DNA from: an uncultured bacterium
GTDB lineage: Bacteria; DRYD01
DNA length: 35,511 bases
Direction of reading: 5' to 3'
Assembly (NCBI GenBank): GCA_937139605.1
Contig: CAKZQG010000041.1
Coordinates: forward strand, 1 to 35,511
Under the pieces are notes generated by a model, which searched no databases, was not told where the DNA came from, and was given only the letters and a program-made list of their open reading frames with translations. Below, piece after piece: positions 16,388-24,827 of this stretch; positions within the stretch are counted from its first letter, which is position 1; every line of letters begins with the position of its first letter. The translations under genes were made by a program, and so were the position numbers.

Positions 16388-17785
16388 TTATGATAGTAAT
16401 TCTCTGTAATCTACGAAATGGCCGTATATGGCTGTAGCAGCAGCCATAGCAGGACTAACTAAATGTGTTCTTCCTCCTTTTCCTTGTCTATTTTCATAGT
16501 TTCTATTAGAAGTGGATGCACATCTTTTACCGGGTTCTAATATGTCAGGGTTCATTCCTAAGCACATAGAACACCCACTTTCTCGCCATTCAAAACCCGC
16601 TTCTTTGAATATTTTATCTAACCCTTCTTTTTCTGCTAATAATTTAACTTGGGTAGAGCCAGGAACAACCATTGCTCTAACATGTTTATTAACTTTTTTA
16701 CCTTTAACAATTTCAGCAGCTACTCTTAAGTCTTCTATTCTTGCATTGGTACAAGAACCAATAAAAACTCTATCTATTTTTATATCTGTTATTTTAGTAC
16801 CTGGTTTAAGATCCATATACTCTAAAGCTTTAATAGCAGCTTTTTTTTGATTTTCATCTTTAAATTCATCAGGATCAGGAACAACTCCATTTACACTTAC
16901 TACTTGTGAGGGGTTAGTACCCCAAGTTACTTGCGGATCTAAATTAGAGACATCTATTTCAATAGATTTATCATACTTAGCGTTTTCATCTGTTTTTAAA
17001 GATTGCCAATAATTTAAAGCTTTTTCCCATTTTTTCCCTTTTGGAGCAAACGGTTTATCCTCTAAGTATTTAAAAGTTGTATCATCAGGGGCTATTAATC
17101 CCGCTCTTCCTCCTGCTTCTATACTCATATTGCTTATAGTTAATCTCCCTTCTATGCTTAATTCTTTTATAACATTTCCTGTGTATTCTATTACATATCC
17201 GCTTGCTCCATTAGTTCCTATTTTCCCTATTATATATAAGATTATATCTTTAGGATAGATAAATTTAGGTAAATTCCCAGTTATTTTTAGTTCCATAGTT
17301 TTAGGTTTTCTAAGTTTTATTGTTTGAGTAGCTAATACTAATTCCACTTCGGATGTACCTATTCCGAAAGCTAAGGCACCTAAAGCACCATGTGTTGAAG
17401 TATGGGAATCCCCACATACTATTACCATCCCTGGTTGTGTTAATCCTAATTCTGGTGCTATCACATGTACTATCCCTTGATATATGCTATCTATTCCAAA
17501 AAATAAAATATTATTTTCTTTACAGTTTTTTTCTAAAGTTTCTATTTGTTTTTTAGCTATTGGGTCTTCTATTGGCAAGTGTTTTGGGGTAGTAGGAACA
17601 TTATGATCACATGTTGCAACTGTTAGATCTGGGCGTCTAACTTTTCTACCTTTTAATCTTAAGTTCTCAAAAGCTTGAGGTGAAGTAACTTCGTGTATCA
17701 AATGTAAATCAACATATAATCCATAAAACCCATCTATTTCATAAATAACATGATTTTCCCAGATTTTTTCAAATAATGTTTTCAT
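16388..17785 (-). CDS. leuC: 3-isopropylmalate dehydratase large subunit
   Basis: The enzyme isomerises 2-isopropylmalate to 3-isopropylmalate in leucine biosynthesis through a [4Fe-4S] cluster. The three cluster ligands are in place: Cys345 ([13 protein letters not shown]), Cys405 and Cys408 ([12 protein letters not shown]). Other landmarks are CDHNVPT at 59-65, [26 protein letters not shown] from 123, and [27 protein letters not shown] near the end. Its 465 residues and the long single-chain layout match the bacterial LeuC type rather than the shorter archaeal or homoaconitase-like type. GGAGGG lies upstream of the ATG. The small subunit gene leuD, normally adjacent, is absent from both sides, as are leuA and leuB, so it must be elsewhere or lost. 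Confidence 0.95.
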   Translation of the reverse strand: MKTLFEKIWENHVIYEIDGFYGLYVDLHLIHEVTSPQAFENLRLKGRKVRRPDLTVATCDHNVPTTPKHLPIEDPIAKKQIETLEKNCKENNILFFGIDSIYQGIVHVIAPELGLTQPGMVIVCGDSHTSTHGALGALAFGIGTSEVELVLATQTIKLRKPKTMELKITGNLPKFIYPKDIILYIIGKIGTNGASGYVIEYTGNVIKELSIEGRLTISNMSIEAGGRAGLIAPDDTTFKYLEDKPFAPKGKKWEKALNYWQSLKTDENAKYDKSIEIDVSNLDPQVTWGTNPSQVVSVNGVVPDPDEFKDENQKKAAIKALEYMDLKPGTKITDIKIDRVFIGSCTNARIEDLRVAAEIVKGKKVNKHVRAMVVPGSTQVKLLAEKEGLDKIFKEAGFEWRESGCSMCLGMNPDILEPGKRCASTSNRNYENRQGKGGRTHLVSPAMAAATAIYGHFVDYRELLS

Positions 17786-17832
17786 AAATTTTCCCTCCAG
17801 TTAATAATATTCTACATTTATTGATGTTTATA

Positions 17833-19047
17833 TTAATTTTTATTTTTTATAATTTCATAAATTAATGTTAAATAATCTTTTAAGTGTCTGGTGATTAAAA
17901 ATCGGTGTTTAACGATATTATAAGCGTTTTGTCCCATTTTTAGTCTTAGTTCTTTATCGGCTAGTAGTTGTCGTGCTCTAAATGCTGCTCCTTGATATGT
18001 ATTTACTAAGTATCCATTTATCCCATCTATTATTTGTCTTTTAATTCCTCCAGTGTTTCCTCCTATTACTGGTTTTAGTTTAAACATAGCTTCTGATACT
18101 ACTAATCCAAATCCTTCTCTTATTGATTTTTGAAATACTACTGTTGCTGCTCTTTGGAAAGCATTTATTTCTAAATGACTATCAGGAGGTAAATTTAATA
18201 TAAATACATTTTTATCTTCTGCAGTTTGGTTTAGTACTTCTTTATATACTTCTTCTCCTTCGGGATCATCTGCTGCAAATGACCCCACTAAAATTAATTG
18301 ACAATCATATTTTTTCCTTATTAGCTTATAAGCATTATATACTCCTATTGGATCCTTTAATCTATCAAACCGTGATACTTGTAAAAGTATTGGTTTTTCA
18401 GGATCTACTGAAAATTTATTTAGGGTTTGAAAAATAAAATCTTCTTCTAAAGATATATTCTTAGGATGTAAAGGGTCTATGGATGGAGGAATTATATAGG
18501 TTGGGATTTTTATGCCTTTATATATAAATTCTGGCATATGAAAGATTGCGGCATCGTATGAATTTATAAATAATTCTATTAGATTCCAAGCTTTGGGACT
18601 TGGAGTAGATGTATCTATATGGCATCTCCATATCCATTTTTGATTTTCTTGTTTTTTTACTATTAAAGCTAAAGGTTGGGGATCATGAATAAATACTATA
18701 TCATAGTCTTCTGTATTTATTTCATTAAGGTTTTCATAAGTGGTTCTTAAATATAGATTTATTTCTTCGCTTTCTATATCTTCATCGGACGGTAAGTGTA
18801 GTAAGTTATGAAGTTTTTTGGTGAATTTAAAAAAATTATAGCTCCCTTTAAATATTTTCCAATCAGTTTTTATTCCTAAGCTGTTCATTAAGGGGATTAA
18901 TCTAGAAAGTATTTCAGCTACTCCTCCTCCTTTGTTTGTACTATTTACATGTAAAACTCTTATATTTTTTAATTGTTTTGCTATTATTTCTAATTCAATT
19001 AGAGTTTCTTTACCTATGAATTGTTCGTAGTCTTTTAAGTTTATCAT
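17833..19047 (-). CDS. treT: TreT-like trehalose synthase, GT4 glycosyltransferase
   Basis: The family is retaining GT4. The closest recognised group is trehalose glycosyltransferring synthase, which joins NDP-glucose and glucose to trehalose. Seen in the sequence: VNSTNKGGGVAEILSRLIPL from residue 35, the TreT-like IWRCHIDTSTPSP at 139-151, IPPSIDPL at 186-193, LLQVSRFDRLKDP at 221-233, and the GT4 E-x7-E motif EGFGLVVSEA with Glu311 and Glu319, followed by VIGGNTGGI. At 404 residues it has the usual length. The upstream gene ends within the first bases of this one (stop overlaps start at 19044-19047), so the two are coupled. Trehalose could serve as a compatible solute. The precise donor and acceptor are inferred. 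Confidence 0.82.
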   Translation of the reverse strand: MINLKDYEQFIGKETLIELEIIAKQLKNIRVLHVNSTNKGGGVAEILSRLIPLMNSLGIKTDWKIFKGSYNFFKFTKKLHNLLHLPSDEDIESEEINLYLRTTYENLNEINTEDYDIVFIHDPQPLALIVKKQENQKWIWRCHIDTSTPSPKAWNLIELFINSYDAAIFHMPEFIYKGIKIPTYIIPPSIDPLHPKNISLEEDFIFQTLNKFSVDPEKPILLQVSRFDRLKDPIGVYNAYKLIRKKYDCQLILVGSFAADDPEGEEVYKEVLNQTAEDKNVFILNLPPDSHLEINAFQRAATVVFQKSIREGFGLVVSEAMFKLKPVIGGNTGGIKRQIIDGINGYLVNTYQGAAFRARQLLADKELRLKMGQNAYNIVKHRFLITRHLKDYLTLIYEIIKNKN

Positions 19048-19661
19048 TTTGTTAGCACCTCCAGAATTAATTCTTTTATTTCGTATAGGTTTAGCGCATA
19101 TACATCTATTTTATTGATTAGTTCTGCTTTGTTATACTGTCCGATTAAATTCAAGAATTCTGAGTAATCATTAATTGCTTTTTTATTATCTACTTTTGAA
19201 GTTATTAAATGGTAAAATATGGAGTTTATACTAGATTTTTTTATACCATCTATTAGTTCCTCTAAGTTAGTAGCTTTTAAATTAGTATGAAATATATTCC
19301 TTTGAATGCTAAGAAAGAGAAAAGGTTCTGATAATGTTTTTGTATCTTGTTCTTGGTATCTGCTTATTATATCTATTAAATCTTGTCTTAGTTTTTCTAT
19401 ATCAAAGTAATCTGTAGGATCTATTGAAGATATTTCTTCCCCTATTTGGTAATATCCATTTTTATAAAACCAATATGCAAAACTATTTGTGTATATAGAT
19501 GGAACTGAATGATAATTAAATATATTAATATAAAAGTGATATAATAAAGAATTTGGAGGTATAATTTTTAGTCCTATTCTAAAGTCGTAAATAGTGGTAG
19601 CAGATATTTTGGTATATGTAGGGATCCAAAATTCTGTTTTAAATTTGAAAACTGTTTTCAT
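19044..19661 (-). CDS. DUF5752-like partner of the TreT glycosyltransferase
   Basis: A 205-residue soluble protein. Features that recall the DUF5752 family (from memory, not searched) are FLFLSIQRNIFHTNLKATNLEELIDGIKKSSINSIFYHL around residues 114-152, and an acidic, aromatic-rich helical part (NSFAYWFYKNGYYQIGEEISSIDP) at about 58-81 that such proteins usually carry near the C-terminus. Family members are often encoded next to TreT-type glycosyltransferases; here the reading frames overlap by four bases (ATGA-type). A regulatory or structural role in sugar synthesis is plausible but unproven. GGGGAG precedes the ATG. The gene is divergent from uvrC. Confidence 0.65.
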   Translation of the reverse strand: MKTVFKFKTEFWIPTYTKISATTIYDFRIGLKIIPPNSLLYHFYINIFNYHSVPSIYTNSFAYWFYKNGYYQIGEEISSIDPTDYFDIEKLRQDLIDIISRYQEQDTKTLSEPFLFLSIQRNIFHTNLKATNLEELIDGIKKSSINSIFYHLITSKVDNKKAINDYSEFLNLIGQYNKAELINKIDVYALNLYEIKELILEVLTK

Positions 19662-19707
19662 TTTTTCTCCCCTTTTTTATATTTTAAGTTCTTATATTTT
19701 TAACTTT

Positions 19708-19720
19708 TCCTAAAATAGGA
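19708..19720. promoter_or_regulatory. Short dyad in the divergent treT-operon/uvrC promoter region
   Basis: TCCTA-AAA-TAGGA is a perfect 13-base dyad, 46 bases upstream of the minus-strand DUF5752-like start and 125 bases upstream of uvrC. Its position in a 183-base divergent intergenic region fits an operator, but it is short and the background is AT-rich, so chance is possible. Confidence 0.3.
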
Positions 19721-19844
19721 TTTATATTTTATTTTTTATTATCCTTTTTAAAATATAAAAAAATAAATATTAAATAAAACATTAAAAGGAGTTATTTAAA
19801 AGATATTAAAATAATTTAATGAGTAAAGTATTATTTATAAAGTT

Positions 19845-21572
19845 ATGGGATTATTAAGAGATGAGATAAAAGGTTTTCCGGAGTTACCGGGGGTTTATTT
19901 TTTCATTGATAATAAAAACAATATAATATATATAGGAAAAGCTAAGAATATAAAACAAAGATTACTTCAGCATTTAAATCAATCTAAGGAACTGTTGAAA
20001 AAGGTATCTAGGATAGAATATAAAGTATTAAATTCGGAATTAGAGGCACTAATAACTGAAGCTATTTTAATTTATAAATATAAACCGTTTTATAATATTC
20101 AATTTAAATATCAAAAGCCTTTGAAGTATATAGTTTTGATTAATAAAGATGGGGTTCCTTATTTTGATGTTGCTTCAACTTTAAATGAAGATATCTCTTT
20201 CTTTGTTGGCCCATTCTTAAATATATACAACTTTGAAAGTATAAAAAAAACCTTAGGAAATTTATTCGGAATTAGACTTTGTAAATATAATTTTAATAGA
20301 TATAAGCCTAATTTATGTATGTATTATTATTCTAATTACTGTAGTGGGATTTGTCAAAATAAGATAGATCTTAAGCAATATTTTGAAAATCTTGAGTTTG
20401 CTATTAAATTTTTATCTAAAGATAAGCATTCTATACAAAACTATATAACTGAGCTCTATAGACAATTAGAAATTCTAAAAGAAAATTTGGAATATGAGAA
20501 AGCTATTGTTTTAAGAAATAAAATAAAAACACTAGAAAGATACTTATCAAATTATATTGAGGATGTAGAGAGATATTATATATACTTTTCAAGTTTTTCT
20601 GATGATATTATTTTTGTTGCTTTATCTAAGCTATATTCTAATGGATTAACTAATATTTTAAAAGATACTCAGATTTTTGAATTGAAAAACATTAAAGATC
20701 TTTCTAAAGAACAGATCCTATTAACTACTATTTTAGAATATATTCCTAATACTAATAATCTTAAGGAAATTAAGACAAATTTTTATAGCGAAAATTTAGT
20801 TAAGATTTTGGAAAATTTTAATAATAATGAATCTAAATTTTTGGAATATTTTAAATTTTTAGAAAATTCTCAAAAATCTTATGATTTAAATAATATTAAT
20901 TTTAAAATAATTGGTTTAAAATTAGCTGCTTTAGATCAAAAAGAAGATAAAGAAACAATTGATTATTTAGAAAATTTAATTAGGAATGTGTATTTAAAAA
21001 ACCAAAAATTTAATAAAGAAAATATAATAAGGGATTTAGCAAAAATCTTAAATTTAAAATCAATAAATAGGATAGAGGCTATAGATGTTAGTCATTTTTA
21101 TGGAGAAAATGTTTATGGCGCTTTGATAGTTTTTGAAAAAAATAAACTTAAAAAAGAAAAATATAGGATTTTTAAATTAAATAATAAATTCGACGATATC
21201 TCTAATATCAAAGAACTACTTGAAAGAAGAATTAAATATTTAATTAATTTTGAACAATATAAAGATAAGAGTTTGAATTTATTTCCACAAGTTATATTGA
21301 TAGATGGGGGGAGAAACCAGTTAGTTGCTGCATATCAAGTACTTTCTAATTACCCCCAACTACTGCCTATTAAATTATTATCAATTGTTAAACCCGATGA
21401 TAAAATTCTACTTTTAGATCTTAATTATAATCACTTAAAATACGATATTCTTGAATTAGATTTAAAAAGAACTAATATTAACTTGTGGAATTTTTTAAGA
21501 ATGTTAAGAGATCAAGCTCATAATTACGCTAACTCTAAAAGAATCAAATACTCTAAACTATTTTCTCTATAA
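19845..21572 (+). CDS. uvrC: UvrABC excinuclease subunit C, lacking the C-terminal HhH module
   Basis: UvrC makes both incisions in nucleotide excision repair. The GIY-YIG nuclease is at residues 14-90: GVYFFIDNKNNIIYIGKAKNIKQRL. The four cluster cysteines are conserved as Cys146, Cys158, Cys166 and Cys170, with spacing 12-8-4 as in E. coli UvrC. A UVR helix hairpin (YEKAIVLRNKIKTLERYL) sits around 218-235 and would bind UvrB. The RNase H-like/EndoV-type nuclease follows: EAIDVSHFYG, QVILIDGGRNQLVAA and RDQAHNYANSKR. The protein ends directly after this block (KYSKLFSL), where other UvrC proteins continue with a tandem helix-hairpin-helix domain for DNA binding. The ATG at 19845 lacks a good ribosome site; AAAGGAG at 19785-19791 is too far away. 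It is divergent from the treT operon. Confidence 0.92.
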   Translation: MGLLRDEIKGFPELPGVYFFIDNKNNIIYIGKAKNIKQRLLQHLNQSKELLKKVSRIEYKVLNSELEALITEAILIYKYKPFYNIQFKYQKPLKYIVLINKDGVPYFDVASTLNEDISFFVGPFLNIYNFESIKKTLGNLFGIRLCKYNFNRYKPNLCMYYYSNYCSGICQNKIDLKQYFENLEFAIKFLSKDKHSIQNYITELYRQLEILKENLEYEKAIVLRNKIKTLERYLSNYIEDVERYYIYFSSFSDDIIFVALSKLYSNGLTNILKDTQIFELKNIKDLSKEQILLTTILEYIPNTNNLKEIKTNFYSENLVKILENFNNNESKFLEYFKFLENSQKSYDLNNINFKIIGLKLAALDQKEDKETIDYLENLIRNVYLKNQKFNKENIIRDLAKILNLKSINRIEAIDVSHFYGENVYGALIVFEKNKLKKEKYRIFKLNNKFDDISNIKELLERRIKYLINFEQYKDKSLNLFPQVILIDGGRNQLVAAYQVLSNYPQLLPIKLLSIVKPDDKILLLDLNYNHLKYDILELDLKRTNINLWNFLRMLRDQAHNYANSKRIKYSKLFSL

Positions 21573-21708
21573 TTAATTTATTATTTTTTATTTCCTTATT
21601 TTATTTCTCTATTTATATTTATCTCTTTATTTTTTAGTAAAAAGGATTTTATTTTTAGCAATTTTAAATATATATTGTAGAAAATAAAAAATAGTTTAAG
21701 AAATTAGA

Positions 21709-21734
21709 ATACTAACAAAGATAAATATTAGTAT
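21709..21734. promoter_or_regulatory. Inverted repeat upstream of the AAA-nuclease trio, candidate operator
   Basis: ATACTAA (21709-21715) and TTAGTAT (21728-21734) form a perfect dyad with a 12-base AT-rich spacer, 29 bases upstream of the first AAA-nuclease start and 14 bases before its GGGGGT ribosome site. Arm spacing of about two helical turns centre to centre fits a dimeric regulator. As RNA it would be a weak hairpin. It may control the whole three-gene unit. Confidence 0.4.
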
Positions 21735-21762
21735 CCTTAGAGTAATTGGGGGTATTAAATCT

Positions 21763-23301
21763 ATGAAGAGATTGCCAATAGGGATAAGCGACTTTAAAGA
21801 ATTAATAACAAATAATTACATATATGTAGATAAAACCAAATATATATATGAATTATTAAGTAGTTGTAAATATGTGTTTTTAAGTAGGCCAAGACGTTTC
21901 GGAAAATCACTGTTATTATCTACAATAGAATATTTACATGAAGGTCAAAGAGAATTATTTAATGGATTGTATATAGAGAATAAATGGAACTGGAGTGAAA
22001 AATATCCAGTAATAAAAATAAACTTTGCAATAGATATAAAAACAAGTAGTGAAATATATGAGGTAATAAGGAACGAGATAAGGTTGAATTATAAGAGAAT
22101 GGAAATAGGGAAGGAAAGGGAAGAGAAGCATGTAGGGTTAATGTTACAGAATTTAATAATAGAAGTAAGTGAAAGATATAATAAGCAGGTAGTAGTGTTA
22201 ATAGATGAATATGACAAGCCGATATTAGATTTAATAGAAGATAAGAATCAAGCCGAAGAGGTGAGGAAGACATTAAAGAGTTTCTATTCAGTATTAAAGG
22301 TGTTAGATAAATATATAAGATTTGTGTTAGTAACGGGAGTAAGTAAATTTGCAAAAGTATCATTGTTTAGTGGGTTAAATCAGTTAGAGGATATTTCATT
22401 AAGCAAGGAATACGGAGATATATGTGGATATACGCAGCAAGAGTTAGAATATTATTTTAAAGAGTATTTAAAAGGAATAAATATAGAAGAGGTAAAGGAA
22501 TGGTATAATGGGTATAATTTTTTAGGTAGTAGGGTATATAATCCGTTTGATGTGTTATTATATTTAAAGAAGAGGGAGGTAAGGAATTATTGGTATGAGA
22601 CGGGAAGAACGGAGTTCTTATTTAAAATAATAAAACAAAAGAACTTTGATTTACCATATTTACATAAGAAATATTATACAAGCGAGATATTGGAGAAGTT
22701 TGACATAGAGTATATAAGTATAGAAGCATTAATGTTTCAAACAGGGTATTTAACTATAAAGGAGGAGTATAAGTATGAAAATGAAGAGGTTTTGTATTCA
22801 TTAGATTACCCGAATAAGGAAGTAAGAAAATCATTTAATAGTGAGATATTATTTTATATAACGGGGGATTATCAAATAGATAGGACAACATTAATAAATA
22901 TAGCATTTAAAAAAGAAAATCTACAAGAGATAAAAAAACAGATAGAGGTGTTTATAAGTACAATAAGTTATGAAGTATTAAAAAATGAGTATGTATATGC
23001 AGCAGCGATATATGGATTAGTATATGCAACGGGATATAATGTAATAATAGAAGATAATACATCAAAAGGGAGGATAGATTTAACAATAGTAGTGGATAAA
23101 AAAGTAGTGTATATAATAGAGTTTAAAGTGCTAGAGAATGAAAGAGAAAAAGGGAAGGCGTTAAAACAGATAAAAGAAAAAGAGTATCATAAGAAGTACT
23201 TAAATTGCGAGAAGATATATTTAGTGGGGATAGAGTTTGATAAGGTAAAAAAGGAGTTAATTAATTTTGAGTATGAGATAATAGGTGGTGTTGGAAAATG
23301 A
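21763..23301 (+). CDS. AAA-ATPase with C-terminal PD-(D/E)XK nuclease, paralogue 1
   Basis: A 512-residue fusion of an AAA-ATPase-like domain (PF09820 type) and a PDDEXK_9 nuclease (DUF1703/PF08011 type). Function is unknown in the family; DNA processing, defence or mobile-element roles are suspected. The N-terminal signature LPIGISDFKELI is followed by the P-loop SRPRRFGKS (41-49, Lys48). Walker B is VVVLIDEYDKPI with Asp148 and Glu149. VTGVSKFAKVSLFSGLNQL is the sensor-like strand. The nuclease has RIDLTIVV (Asp439) and IIEFKV (Glu453, Lys455), followed by the conserved KALKQIKEKEYHKKYL helix. GGGGGT lies before the ATG. It is first of three tandem paralogues, and its stop overlaps the next start (ATGA, 23298-23301). 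The middle block matches paralogue 3, the C-terminal block paralogue 2. Confidence 0.9.
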   Translation: MKRLPIGISDFKELITNNYIYVDKTKYIYELLSSCKYVFLSRPRRFGKSLLLSTIEYLHEGQRELFNGLYIENKWNWSEKYPVIKINFAIDIKTSSEIYEVIRNEIRLNYKRMEIGKEREEKHVGLMLQNLIIEVSERYNKQVVVLIDEYDKPILDLIEDKNQAEEVRKTLKSFYSVLKVLDKYIRFVLVTGVSKFAKVSLFSGLNQLEDISLSKEYGDICGYTQQELEYYFKEYLKGINIEEVKEWYNGYNFLGSRVYNPFDVLLYLKKREVRNYWYETGRTEFLFKIIKQKNFDLPYLHKKYYTSEILEKFDIEYISIEALMFQTGYLTIKEEYKYENEEVLYSLDYPNKEVRKSFNSEILFYITGDYQIDRTTLINIAFKKENLQEIKKQIEVFISTISYEVLKNEYVYAAAIYGLVYATGYNVIIEDNTSKGRIDLTIVVDKKVVYIIEFKVLENEREKGKALKQIKEKEYHKKYLNCEKIYLVGIEFDKVKKELINFEYEIIGGVGK

Positions 23302-24827
23302 AGAGATTGCCAATAGGGATAAGTGATTTTAGAGAGTTAATAAAGGGAAATTATGTGTATGTAGATAAGACGAAGTATATATATGAGTTAGTAAGTAGTT
23401 CGAAGTATGTATTTTTAAGTAGGCCAAGACGCTTTGGCAAGTCGTTATTATTATCTACAATAGAATATTTATATGAATCTAAAAGAGAATTATTTAATGG
23501 ATTGTATATAGAGAATAAATGGAACTGGGATGAAAAATATCCGGTAATAAGAGTGGATTTTTCAGTGGATATAAGAGAGTATAAGGGAGTATATAATAGG
23601 ATAGAAGATGAACTAGAGATTAACTATAAGAAATATAAGATAAAAGAAGATAAAAAGAAAGATGGAATAAGGAGATTTAGAAAATTAATAATGGATTTAA
23701 GTGAGAAGTATAATAAGCAGGTAGTGGTATTAATAGATGAGTATGATAAGCCGATATTAGATCTAATAGAAGATAAGAAACAAGCAGAAGAAGTAAGAAA
23801 AATATTAAAGGAATTTTATTCAGTGTTAAAAGGGTTGGATAAATATCTAAGATTTGTGCTAGTAACGGGGGTAAGCAAATTTGCAAAAGTATCATTATTT
23901 AGTGGATTAAATCAATTAAAGGATATCTCATTAGATAAAAGGTATGGGGATATATGTGGATATACTCAAAGTGAATTAGAGAATTATTTTAAAGAATATT
24001 TAAGAGATGTAAATATAGAAGAAGTAAGAGAATGGTATAACGGATATAATTTTTTAAGCGATAAAGTATATAATCCATTTGATGTGTTGTTATATTTGGA
24101 TAAAAAGGAGATAAGGAATTATTGGTACGAAACGGGAAGAACAGAGTTTTTATTTAAAATAATAAAACAAAGGAACTTTGATTTACCATATTTGTATAAG
24201 AGATATTATACGGAAGAGATATTAGAGAAATTTGACATAGAGTATATAAGTATAGAAGCAATAATGTTTCAAACGGGGTATTTAACAATAAAAGAGATAG
24301 AAAAGTTAGGGGCAAGAGAAGTATATACATTAGATTATCCAAATAGGGAAGTAAGAGAAGCATTTAACAATGAGTTATTATTTTATATAACGAGAGATTA
24401 TAAACAATATATAACAAAACCATTAGAATTGGCATTAATAAAAGAAAATCTGGAAGAAATAAGAAAGCAAATAGAAGTGTTTATAAATTCAATAAGTTAT
24501 GAAGTATTAAAAAATGAGTATGTATATGCAGCAGCAATATATGGATTAGTATATGCAACGGGATATAATGTAATAATAGAAGATAATACAAGTAAAGGGA
24601 GAATTGATTTAACAATAATAGTAAATAAAAAAGTAGTGTATATAATAGAGTTTAAAGTGCTAGAGAATAAAAGAGAAAAAGGGAGGGCACTAAAACAGAT
24701 AAAAAATAAAGAGTACTTTAAAAAATATCTAAATTATGAAAGGATATATTTAGTGGGGATAGAATTTGAGAAGATAAATAAAAATTTGGTTAATTTTGAG
24801 TATGAAGTAATAGGAGGTAAAAAGTAA
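23298..24827 (+). CDS. AAA-ATPase with C-terminal PD-(D/E)XK nuclease, paralogue 2
   Basis: Same fold order as its neighbours, 509 residues: SRPRRFGKS P-loop at 41-49, LIDEYDKPI Walker B, VTGVSKFAKVSLFSGLNQLKDIS, and a nuclease with Asp437 (KGRIDLTIIV), Glu451 and Lys453 (IIEFKV). All expected catalytic residues are present. The region between the P-loop domain start and Walker B (about residues 92-135: EYKGVYNRIEDELEINYKK onward) is unrelated in detail to paralogues 1 and 3, while the last third is nearly the same as paralogue 1. The ATG overlaps the preceding stop and GGTGTTGG lies close upstream. The stop (24825-24827) directly abuts the GTG of paralogue 3, so translation is probably coupled along the whole set. 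Confidence 0.9.
   Translation: MKRLPIGISDFRELIKGNYVYVDKTKYIYELVSSSKYVFLSRPRRFGKSLLLSTIEYLYESKRELFNGLYIENKWNWDEKYPVIRVDFSVDIREYKGVYNRIEDELEINYKKYKIKEDKKKDGIRRFRKLIMDLSEKYNKQVVVLIDEYDKPILDLIEDKKQAEEVRKILKEFYSVLKGLDKYLRFVLVTGVSKFAKVSLFSGLNQLKDISLDKRYGDICGYTQSELENYFKEYLRDVNIEEVREWYNGYNFLSDKVYNPFDVLLYLDKKEIRNYWYETGRTEFLFKIIKQRNFDLPYLYKRYYTEEILEKFDIEYISIEAIMFQTGYLTIKEIEKLGAREVYTLDYPNREVREAFNNELLFYITRDYKQYITKPLELALIKENLEEIRKQIEVFINSISYEVLKNEYVYAAAIYGLVYATGYNVIIEDNTSKGRIDLTIIVNKKVVYIIEFKVLENKREKGRALKQIKNKEYFKKYLNYERIYLVGIEFEKINKNLVNFEYEVIGGKK

Noticed and set aside
16512-16850. 112-residue plus-strand open frame inside leuC
   Set aside because: Antisense to a clearly conserved enzyme; no independent signal.
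19819-19857. 12-codon ORF overlapping the uvrC start as a leader peptide
   Set aside because: The ribosome-like AAAGGAG is about 28 bases away, too far, and there is no attenuator structure.
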